Source: an uncultured Eubacteriales bacterium (lineage in GTDB: Bacteria; Bacillota; Clostridia; Oscillospirales; Acutalibacteraceae). Taken from it: 62,838 nucleotides of DNA. Below, piece after piece: positions 42,047 to 51,225 of this stretch; within the stretch, counting starts at the first letter, position 1; each line of letters opens with the position of its first letter. The notes beneath the pieces are model-generated. The model was not told the origin of the DNA. It was given only the letters and a program-made list of their open reading frames with translations, and made no database searches. The translations under genes were made by a program, and so were the position numbers. The stretch is from positions 1-62,838 of the forward strand of contig ONBJ01000001.1 in NCBI GenBank assembly GCA_900316025.1, read 5' to 3'.

Positions 42047-45000
42047 GTGAAACTAAATAAAATAATCGCTGCTATGCTTGCAGTAATGATGGTTGGCACA
42101 ACCGCTTCGGTAGCCGTATCAGCGGCTGACCCCGAAAGTGCTAATCCCTACGAAGCACAGGCAGCAGCATATGATGCACAGGCATATGCTGGAAATGACT
42201 TGGGTGCTGTTTACACACCCGAAAAGACCACTTTCAAGCTGTGGTCACCGTCCGCACAGAGCGTAAAGCTTAACCTTTACACAAAGGGAAGTGATGCAGA
42301 AAACGGAGCATTGAAGCTTCAAAGCTTGAATATGACAAAGAGTGATAATGCTGTATGGAGTATTACCGTATCAAGTGACCTGAAAAATATGTACTATACC
42401 TACAGCGTTACAAACAACGGCAGAACCGAAGAAACAGTTGACCCTTATGCAAAGGCAGTAGGTGTAAACGGTGAAAGAGGTATGATAGTAGACCTCGACA
42501 GTACCGACCCTGCAAACTGGGATAATGACACCGCTTTCCAGAGAGTTGCAAATCAGAGTGACGCATCTGTATGGGAAGTTCATGTAAAGGACTTTTCCTA
42601 TGATGCAAGCTCAGGCGTAAGCGAGGCAAACCGTGGCAAGTATCTTGCATTCACTGAGGAAAATACAACACTCAACGGAGAGGGCAAGCTTTCCACAGGC
42701 ATTAAGTATCTCAAAGAGCTTGGAATAAACTATGTTCAGATAAACCCGTTCTATGACTACGGTTCAGTAGATGAAACAGGTTCGGATACGCAGTTCAACT
42801 GGGGATATGACCCTAAGAACTACAACGCACCCGAGGGAAGCTATTCATCAAACCCCTATGACGGTAATGTAAGAATTAACGAAACAAAGCAGATGATACA
42901 GAGTCTGCACAACAACGGAATGGGAGTAATTATGGACGTTGTATACAACCATACATACTCATCGGATTCCGTATTCCAGAAAACAGTTCCCGACTATTAC
43001 TACAGAATTAATGCTGACGGAAGCTTCTCAAACGGCTCAGGCTGCGGTAACGATACAGCTTCAGAACGTGAGATGTACAGAAAGTATATGGTAGATTCCG
43101 TAACCTACTGGGCAAAGGAATACCACATTGACGGTTTCAGATTTGACCTTATGGGACTGCACGATGTTCAGACAATGAACGAAATCCGTGCGGCTCTCGA
43201 TGAAATTGACCCCGACATCATAGTTTACGGTGAGGGCTGGTCATTGTCATCAACATTTGACAGAGGAGCAGTACCTGCTGCACAGGCAAATTCAAAGCAG
43301 CTCAACAGCCGTGTAGGCTGCTTCAACGACCAGATACGTGACGGACTTAAGGGAAGCGTATTCCAGTCAAAGGGCAAGGCTTATATTCAGGGCGACAAGA
43401 CGGCTGCAAAGGCTGTATATCTCGGATTGCTTGCAAATACTCCCAGAGGCGGAAACTGGCAGTCAACAACTCCTGAGCAGACAGTAACATATGCTTCATG
43501 TCACGATAATGCTACACTTTATGACCGTCTTGTTTATTCAATGGGCGGAGATTTCACAGAGCGTTATGATTCATACATCAAGATGAACAAGCTCAGTGCA
43601 GCAACAGTATTCGCTTCACAGGGCGTTGCATTTATGCTCGCAGGTGAGGAGTTCGCAAGAACAAAGATAGGCGATGAGAACAGCTATTCATCATCACCCG
43701 ATGAGAATAAGCTCGACTGGAACAGAACAGTAGATTATGCTGACCTTCTCTCATACTACAAGGGTATGCTTGAATTCAGAAACTACTTTGAGCCTGTAAG
43801 AACACCCGTAAAGCTTGACAGCGTAACAGGTGAATATTCTACAGAAACAGGTATTGTAAAGGTTGTATACGCAGACCAGAACTTTGCTTGGAAAAATGTT
43901 GTAATACTCCTTAATGACTCAACCGAAGATCAGGTTGTTACTCTCGAAAGCACTCTGCCCGACAAGTGGGTATCCGTTGTAAACGGAGATATGGCAGGTA
44001 TCACGGCTATTGATGAGTTCTCAGGCAGAGATATTACAGTTCCCGCAGGTGAACCCCTCATTCTCGTTGACAAGAACAGCTATACTTCAGCAGGTCAGGC
44101 TCCTGCAAAGGGTGTAGTTGAGGTTCAGCACGTTGACGAAGTTACAGGTGCAGTTCTTTCCTCATACGTTATCACAGGAAAAGTAGGCGAATATTACGCA
44201 ACAAAGCCCAGCTCAAGCTTTGAGCTTGACTACAACCTGAGCAGCCGCTCAGACAACACTGAAGGCTACTTCACAAGTAATAAGACAGTTGTAAAATATA
44301 TGTATAAGCCCAATACCGTTAAGTTCAACGATGTGAACGGTGACGGAAGAGTAAGCCTTATAGACGCTGTTCTTATGCAGAAGTATATAATGGGTCTTAA
44401 AACACTCACAGCTCAGCAGATAGAAAATGCTGATGTAAATATGAACGGTAAGGTAGACCTTGCTGACGTAGTTCTTATTCAGAGAGCTTTGCTCGGCTAT
44501 CCCGCACCCAAGGCTATAGGTACTCTCACAGTATCTTATGTTGACGAGGACGGCAACAAGCTCCAGAAAGATTTGGTTGAAAAGAGAAAAGCAGGTCAGT
44601 CTTATGAAACTTCACCTGCAGAAATCAACTACTATTCATTGGTTGAGGACAGACTTCCCGACAATGCAACAGGAAAAATATCTGTAGGCAACACAGTTGT
44701 AACATATGTTTACAAGCTTAATGCACTTACTTCAACTATAAAGGTTAAGATGCCCGAGGGTTCAACAGATGTTCCCAATCTCTATGTATGGGAAGAGGGC
44801 AGCAGTACTCCTAACTGCGGAGCTTGGCCCGGTACAGCTATGACTGCTGCAAGTGACGGCTGGTATGAGGCTTCATTCGCAACATCAGGCACATATAACT
44901 GGATTGTAAACTATGGTTCAACCCAGACACCCGATATGATTGGTTACAGCGGCAACCAGTGGGTTATTATGGCTGAGGACGGAACTCCTACAGTAGCTAC

Positions 45001-45316
45001 AACTACGGTTAATGTAAAAATGCCTGCAGATGTAGACTGGACTCCTTACCTCTATGTATGGCAGACATCTGTTCAGACAGGTGACAGAGATTTCAACCCT
45101 CTCGGAAACTGGGCTGGTGCTCAGATGACTGACTTTGATAAGGACGGCTGGTATACAGCAAGCTTCTATTGTCAGGGCAGCGGCTCATACAACTGGATTG
45201 TAAACAACAATGCAGGTGTTCAGACCGCAGACAATACCGATGTTACAGGTTCTATATGGGTAGTTATGGCAGACGCTACAACTCCTGCTTCTGTTACACC
45301 CGATAAGCCCGAATAA
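42047..45316 (+). CDS. Secreted type I pullulanase with dockerin and starch-binding modules
   Basis: Extracellular GH13 debranching enzyme of 1089 residues. Signal peptide (1-27), CBM48-like domain, catalytic barrel with FNWGYDPKNYN (about 250), GFRFDLMGLHD, VYGEGWSL (about 394) and ASCHDNATLYD (about 483). Then a MucBP-like domain (about 689-755), a type I dockerin (about 758-823) with two Ca loops starting DVNGDGRVSL and DVNMNGKVDL, a second MucBP-like domain, and two C-terminal Trp-rich starch-binding modules of CBM26 type (about 896 and 985 on). The start is GTG after GGGGAGGA. The dockerin should plug it into a cohesin scaffold as in R. bromii amylosomes. Confidence 0.93.
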   Translation: MKLNKIIAAMLAVMMVGTTASVAVSAADPESANPYEAQAAAYDAQAYAGNDLGAVYTPEKTTFKLWSPSAQSVKLNLYTKGSDAENGALKLQSLNMTKSDNAVWSITVSSDLKNMYYTYSVTNNGRTEETVDPYAKAVGVNGERGMIVDLDSTDPANWDNDTAFQRVANQSDASVWEVHVKDFSYDASSGVSEANRGKYLAFTEENTTLNGEGKLSTGIKYLKELGINYVQINPFYDYGSVDETGSDTQFNWGYDPKNYNAPEGSYSSNPYDGNVRINETKQMIQSLHNNGMGVIMDVVYNHTYSSDSVFQKTVPDYYYRINADGSFSNGSGCGNDTASEREMYRKYMVDSVTYWAKEYHIDGFRFDLMGLHDVQTMNEIRAALDEIDPDIIVYGEGWSLSSTFDRGAVPAAQANSKQLNSRVGCFNDQIRDGLKGSVFQSKGKAYIQGDKTAAKAVYLGLLANTPRGGNWQSTTPEQTVTYASCHDNATLYDRLVYSMGGDFTERYDSYIKMNKLSAATVFASQGVAFMLAGEEFARTKIGDENSYSSSPDENKLDWNRTVDYADLLSYYKGMLEFRNYFEPVRTPVKLDSVTGEYSTETGIVKVVYADQNFAWKNVVILLNDSTEDQVVTLESTLPDKWVSVVNGDMAGITAIDEFSGRDITVPAGEPLILVDKNSYTSAGQAPAKGVVEVQHVDEVTGAVLSSYVITGKVGEYYATKPSSSFELDYNLSSRSDNTEGYFTSNKTVVKYMYKPNTVKFNDVNGDGRVSLIDAVLMQKYIMGLKTLTAQQIENADVNMNGKVDLADVVLIQRALLGYPAPKAIGTLTVSYVDEDGNKLQKDLVEKRKAGQSYETSPAEINYYSLVEDRLPDNATGKISVGNTVVTYVYKLNALTSTIKVKMPEGSTDVPNLYVWEEGSSTPNCGAWPGTAMTAASDGWYEASFATSGTYNWIVNYGSTQTPDMIGYSGNQWVIMAEDGTPTVATTTVNVKMPADVDWTPYLYVWQTSVQTGDRDFNPLGNWAGAQMTDFDKDGWYTASFYCQGSGSYNWIVNNNAGVQTADNTDVTGSIWVVMADATTPASVTPDKPE

Positions 45317-45350
45317 GTTGTATAATTCAAATGAAAATATGTGAAATTTC

Positions 45351-45372
45351 AGGCAGGCTGTCAAGCCTGCCT
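45351..45372. terminator. Hairpin between convergent pullulanase and alarmone synthetase genes
   Basis: AGGCAGGCT and AGCCTGCCT form a perfect 9-bp stem around 4 nt; it overlaps the 3' end of the alarmone synthetase gene. No T-run follows. Confidence 0.5.
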
Positions 45373-45993
45373 GTTCTGTTCGGAATATATGGACTCCATT
45401 TTAAGGCTTATAGAGTTAAGCTCTTCCGCATATTCCTGAAATTTTTTGCTTACCGTTCCTGAAAAATCGTTTTTAAGCGTCTTATAGTGAAGCTGATGTT
45501 CTATGTTCGCCCAGCAGTCCATAGTGAGCGTCCTTATCTGAACTTCAACAGGATAATACTCTATACCTTTAAGATAATGTATCGGAACTACTACTATCAT
45601 ATGATAGCTTCTGTAGCCCGATTTTTTGGGTTTCTTTATATAATCCCTCTCCCTTACAACATCAAGGCACGATTTCAATGCACGTACCACTTCATATACA
45701 TCCTGCTGATAGTAGGTTATTACCCTTACCCCTGCAATATCTGTAAGATATTCCCTTGCATTTTCCAAATCTACTTCATATCCACGTCCTGCAAGCTTGT
45801 TCACAATGCTGTCCAGAGATTTTACACGCTGCATTATCTGATGTATCGGGTTGTGCCTGTGAAGATGTCCGTAATCAGCGTCCAGTGCCTCAAGCCGTAT
45901 TCTTACAAGATTTATCGCATCGTTGTAAGGACGTATAAACTCCGTATATTCCTTCAGTGTTTCTATCATTTTGTTCGTATTATTTTTATCCAT
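45361..45993 (-). CDS. Small alarmone synthetase (RelA/SpoT domain, RelQ/YjbM-like)
   Basis: Synthetase-only (p)ppGpp enzyme of 210 residues, making alarmones in the cytosol. Features: DIAGVRVITYYQQDVYEVV, RERDYIKKPKKSGYRSYHMIV (G-loop and substrate sites), YYPVEVQIRTLTMDCWANIEHQLHYK. No HD hydrolase or TGS domain is present. Length and motifs fit RelQ/SAS1. The ribosome site (GGCGG) is weak. It stands alone between the pullulanase and DUF896 genes. Confidence 0.9.
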   Translation of the reverse strand: MDKNNTNKMIETLKEYTEFIRPYNDAINLVRIRLEALDADYGHLHRHNPIHQIMQRVKSLDSIVNKLAGRGYEVDLENAREYLTDIAGVRVITYYQQDVYEVVRALKSCLDVVRERDYIKKPKKSGYRSYHMIVVVPIHYLKGIEYYPVEVQIRTLTMDCWANIEHQLHYKTLKNDFSGTVSKKFQEYAEELNSISLKMESIYSEQNRQA

Positions 45994-46189
45994 AGTACCG
46001 CCATTTTAAAATATCGTTATATTGCATAAAAATTAAATCTGTTTATTGTGTATGTTTTATGATGAAATTTTCGTTTGTTCATACTTTATTAATAAACGTA
46101 TGTTATATTTATATGCGTCACAGGAAAACAATATAACTCATTTATATGTTTTACTTTGTTTTCTCATTTTTTCTTCTTATATATTCTCA

Positions 46190-46226
46190 GACAAAGGCAA
46201 TGCGTTTTTTTCGCATTGCCTTTGTC
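46190..46226. terminator. Terminator of the DUF896 gene
   Basis: GACAAAGGCAATGCG and CGCATTGCCTTTGTC form a perfect 15-bp stem around a T-rich loop, 19 bp beyond the stop. The AT-rich remainder of 45994-46189 shows nothing else. Confidence 0.75.
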
Positions 46227-46244
46227 AGTTTCATACGGCTTTTA

Positions 46245-46454
46245 TTATTTTTTACGCATATCCCTGACGTTTGTTACCGAACCGTCAGGCTTTTCTATAA
46301 CCATACTGTCGAGCTGCCCCTGAAGACTGGAGCGGAACTCACCTATGTATTCCTTGTAGAGTGCTTTCTGTTCCGCAAGCTCCTCGTCCGTCAGTCCGAC
46401 CTCTCTTTTCTTTTTTGCAAGCTGATTAATTCTGTTTATCTTGTCATTTGTCAC
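46245..46454 (-). CDS. DUF896 (YnzC-like) protein
   Basis: Small soluble protein of about 69 residues. DKINRINQLAKKKREVGLTDEE and QKALYKEYIGEFRSSLQGQLDSM match YnzC/DUF896. In B. subtilis YnzC belongs to the SOS-linked yneA region, but that context is absent here. I chose GTG at 46452-46454, after GAGGT; it gives the usual family start. A GTG five codons earlier lacks a ribosome site. Confidence 0.85.
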   Translation of the reverse strand: MTNDKINRINQLAKKKREVGLTDEELAEQKALYKEYIGEFRSSLQGQLDSMVIEKPDGSVTNVRDMRKK

Positions 46455-46671
46455 GTCCGGATACCTCACTTAAATTAACTTATGCGGAAATTATATCATA
46501 TATGTATATAATTTGGTTTAATAATCTGTTAATAGCCTTCGGCAATCATATAACAATTATAAAAATAAATTGTTACGCATATGTATATTGTATAGTACAG
46601 ACTTTTTAAAATTTGTCGGAAAAAGCATTGAATGTCAAATGTAAATAAATTATTAAAGCATAAAATAATGC

Positions 46672-46700
46672 TTGATTTTTGGAAACAAAAGGTATATCAT
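46672..46700 (+). promoter_or_regulatory. Sigma-A promoter of groESL
   Basis: TTGATT (46672-46677), 17-bp spacer, TATCAT (46695-46700), with the CIRCE element starting 4 bp downstream. Confidence 0.8.
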
Positions 46701-46704
46701 ATCA

Positions 46705-46731
46705 TTAGCACTCAGGATATAAGAGTGCTAA
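46705..46731 (+). promoter_or_regulatory. CIRCE operator (HrcA binding site)
   Basis: TTAGCACTC, 9-bp spacer, GAGTGCTAA: a perfect match to the CIRCE consensus, placed at the transcription start of groES-groEL. HrcA (not encoded here) should repress the operon at normal temperature. Confidence 0.97.
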
Positions 46732-46763
46732 AAACAACGATTAACCATTAGGAGGATAATATT

Positions 46764-47048
46764 ATGACTATCAAACCTTTATTAGACAGGGTAGTTCTGA
46801 AATCTGCCAAGGCAGAAGAAAAAACCAAGAGCGGTATTGTTCTTGCAGCATCGGCACAGGAGAAGCCTCAGTTTGCTGATGTAGTTGCAGTAGGCCCGGG
46901 CGGAGTTGTAGATGGTAAAGAGGTTACAATGTATGTAAAGGTTGGCGATAAGGTAATAACCAACCAGTATTCGGGAACAAACGTAAAGCTCGATAATGAG
47001 GAATATACAATAGTAAAGCAGTCTGATATACTCGCTGTTGTGGAGTAA
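46764..47048 (+). CDS. groS: GroES co-chaperonin
   Basis: The 10-kDa lid of the GroEL folding chamber, 94 residues. MTIKPLLDRVVLKSAKAEEKTKSGIVL with the mobile loop, AVGPGG and KVGDKVITNQYSGT are standard. AGGAGG precedes the ATG. groEL starts 48 bp downstream in the same CIRCE-controlled operon. Confidence 0.98.
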   Translation: MTIKPLLDRVVLKSAKAEEKTKSGIVLAASAQEKPQFADVVAVGPGGVVDGKEVTMYVKVGDKVITNQYSGTNVKLDNEEYTIVKQSDILAVVE

Positions 47049-47075
47049 TTCATATTCGGAAGATTGCTATTATGA

Positions 47076-48719
<1,644 letters not shown>

Positions 48720-48737
48720 TAAATAATTGTATTTTAA

Positions 48738-48777
48738 AAAACCTGAAATTCAGTTCGGCTGAATTTCAGGTTTTTTG
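48738..48777. terminator. Terminator of groESL, probably bidirectional
   Basis: AAACCTGAAATTCAG and CTGAATTTCAGGTTT form a perfect 15-bp stem with loop TTCGG, then T-runs on both strands. Confidence 0.9.
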
Positions 48778-48805
48778 CGTTTGATGTATAAACAATGAAA
48801 ATATA

Positions 48806-50392
48806 TTAGTTTTCTTTACTTTCTTTTTCAGAAGTTACCTTTTCCTCCCTGAAGATTAAAAGAAGAACTGACGGAAAAATAAAAAAGCTTACTATGAAAA
48901 ATCTGAAATCTATACCTGAAAGAAGCAGCATCGTACCCCAGTTATGTATGAGCAGCGGTATGCAAAGAAGTATTTTTTTCCAGTGCTTTGAAAATTTCAT
49001 TTTCGCCATTACTGCTGCAAGTATAATCAGATTTATAACACCTGTAAAATAGAACAAATACTTAAATACAGTTGACATAATTATATCTGCATATGATATG
49101 AACAAATCGTCAATTATGCCGCCTCCGGATTTTTCAATTCCCACGCTGTTGTCTGCTGTTTCTGTATATTGATGCCAGTCCACATTACCGTCTACAGCAA
49201 CTACCCTGTTAAAAAGTACGGCAGCCGCTTTTAGTGATGATGTCGGCTCTATGACAATACACTTTACAGCAAGTCTGCAAACATTAAATATGCCTACATC
49301 ATCAAGAACTTCAAGATTGAATTTCTTTCCGTTTTTGCTCCATTTTATGCTGTTGAAATTGCCGCACTGATATTCGTCCCACGCATCCTGCGGTGCTATA
49401 GAATATGCAAATGCTTTAAGTTCATCATCAAGAACCTCCGGCTTTTCCTTTACAACATTTGCTATTATAGTCATAGGCATTCCTGCCATTTCAACACATC
49501 TTTTTTCAGCACTTTTAACCTGCATAACAGTATAAAGTGGTATTTTTATAATAATAAAAAGAAGAATAAACAAGGCAGTAATCCATATTCTTTGTTTTTT
49601 CTCTATGTAAAACATTACTGCTATAAAAAGCGGAAGTATAAGTAATATTGCATTGTGTCTGAATATAACCGCAAGAACTGCGAAAACGGAAAATAAAACA
49701 ACATTGAGCTTTTTATTCATCCACTTTCCTTTTGTGAAAAATATATGGAGTGTATATGTCATCAAAACCATAGAAGCAATGGAAAACGCTATATCCTTGG
49801 TCGGAATAACCGCAAGGCTGTGTATTCCCGGATTAAGAAGAATAAAAAGCAGGGTTATAAGCGAATATTTTTTTCCTGCATACAACATAAGAACATATTC
49901 CATATATGCAAAGGAAAGTGAAAGATAGAGAACCTGCATAAATACAATACTTCCGACATTTCCTGTAATCTTATAAGGGAGCGTAAATATTATAAATGTA
50001 TGCAGTGCGGGGTGCCAGTCGTTGTAGTCATTATTAATCATCTGCGTATATTGATTGATACTGTCAATTACAAAGCCACCCGGATAGACCGACACATATC
50101 TTATAAAAAAGATTGCAAAATTAACAGCAAAAAATATCAGAAACCACATTCTTTTCTGTTTTACTGTATACTCCTGTGTATCAACAGGTATTTTCAAAGT
50201 CCGTATCCAATCAAAAAGTTTCGGACACAGTAAAAGGGATACGAAAAATATTGCGGCAATACTCAGCAATATCATCCATATATTGCAGTTATCCACTGTA
50301 AGCACTCTCAATGTAAATATAACCGTCACATAAAGAGCAAATATAATTCCGTTTATTCCCTCAAAATGCTTAAAAATTTTTTTAATCAACAT
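48806..50392 (-). CDS. Polytopic membrane protein, GT-C/DUF6020-like
   Basis: Membrane protein of 528 residues with about 11-12 helices. The loop after the third helix, YPGGFVIDSINQYTQM...YNDWHPALHTF, contains acidic and His residues in the place where GT-C glycosyltransferases bind lipid-linked sugars; the pattern matches DUF6020-type proteins. It probably transfers a sugar on the outer face of the membrane, but donor and acceptor are unknown. It overlaps the mscS gene by 11 bp and is third in the MORN-MscS operon. GAGAGGG precedes the ATG. Confidence 0.75.
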   Translation of the reverse strand: MLIKKIFKHFEGINGIIFALYVTVIFTLRVLTVDNCNIWMILLSIAAIFFVSLLLCPKLFDWIRTLKIPVDTQEYTVKQKRMWFLIFFAVNFAIFFIRYVSVYPGGFVIDSINQYTQMINNDYNDWHPALHTFIIFTLPYKITGNVGSIVFMQVLYLSLSFAYMEYVLMLYAGKKYSLITLLFILLNPGIHSLAVIPTKDIAFSIASMVLMTYTLHIFFTKGKWMNKKLNVVLFSVFAVLAVIFRHNAILLILPLFIAVMFYIEKKQRIWITALFILLFIIIKIPLYTVMQVKSAEKRCVEMAGMPMTIIANVVKEKPEVLDDELKAFAYSIAPQDAWDEYQCGNFNSIKWSKNGKKFNLEVLDDVGIFNVCRLAVKCIVIEPTSSLKAAAVLFNRVVAVDGNVDWHQYTETADNSVGIEKSGGGIIDDLFISYADIIMSTVFKYLFYFTGVINLIILAAVMAKMKFSKHWKKILLCIPLLIHNWGTMLLLSGIDFRFFIVSFFIFPSVLLLIFREEKVTSEKESKEN

Positions 50393-51224
50393 ATGTACCC
50401 TCTCTTTGTGATATAGTTCCGTCTTTGTTTACAACAGGATAATAAGGTGCTTTTATTCCGTTTTCTTCAAAGGCTGTATTTATCTGTTCCTGTATTTTGT
50501 AGTATAAATCCCAGTAATCCTGATTTTTACACCAGAATTTTACATCAAGAGTGACGTATATATCCGACTGACCGAATATTCCTATTACCATATCATTTTC
50601 CCTTACCGTAAGCGGCTCTTTTTTTATTATATTTCTTGCTATTGATTTAGCTTTCGGGAAATCGTTGTCATATGAAAGCCTGTATGCAAGTTCAATACGC
50701 CTTTCCTCATTGGTTGAGAAATTTACAACACTTTTTGAGGTTATATTTCTGTTAGGGATAATAATATTTTTGTTGTCCAAAGTATTTATATGAGTTGAAA
50801 ACAATGCGATTTTTGTAACCGTTCCCTCATCATCGCCTATTTTCAGATAGTCGCCCTCCTTGAACGGGTGAGTGAAAATAAGCAGTATACCGCTTGCTAT
50901 ATTACCGAGTGTATCCTGAAGTGCAAGTCCTACGGTTATTGTCGCCGCTCCTACTGCTGTAATAATTGTGGTCACGTCCACTCCAAGCTGACTTAAAGTT
51001 ATCAGTATTACGAGCATTCTGAAAACAACCAGTATAAACGAGCGGAAAAAATATTCTGCGGCGGTATCTATCCTGCTTTTTTCTATAATTCTCATTATCA
51101 GCTTTGTGAGGTATTTCGCCAGTATCCAGCCCACTATGAAGATAATAAGTGCAAAGGTCAAATCAGGAAGTTTTTCAATAAAATATTTCCACATTGATTC
51201 AAAAAAGCTTAATTTGTTTTCCAT
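50382..51224 (-). CDS. MscS-family mechanosensitive channel
   Basis: Small-conductance mechanosensitive channel of 280 residues that releases solutes on osmotic downshock. Three N-terminal helices; the pore helix region VTTIITAVGAATITVGLALQDTLGNIASGILL is characteristic; the beta domain follows with FKEGDYLKIGDDEGTVTKI and the C-terminal alpha/beta part. It starts 1 bp after the stop of the MORN-repeat gene and overlaps the GT-C-like gene, so the three are one operon. Confidence 0.93.
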   Translation of the reverse strand: MENKLSFFESMWKYFIEKLPDLTFALIIFIVGWILAKYLTKLIMRIIEKSRIDTAAEYFFRSFILVVFRMLVILITLSQLGVDVTTIITAVGAATITVGLALQDTLGNIASGILLIFTHPFKEGDYLKIGDDEGTVTKIALFSTHINTLDNKNIIIPNRNITSKSVVNFSTNEERRIELAYRLSYDNDFPKAKSIARNIIKKEPLTVRENDMVIGIFGQSDIYVTLDVKFWCKNQDYWDLYYKIQEQINTAFEENGIKAPYYPVVNKDGTISQREGTYVD

Positions 51225-51225
51225 A

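Noticed and set aside
46245-46469. Longer start for the DUF896 gene
   Set aside because: The upstream GTG lacks a ribosome site, and the family normally starts at the later codon.
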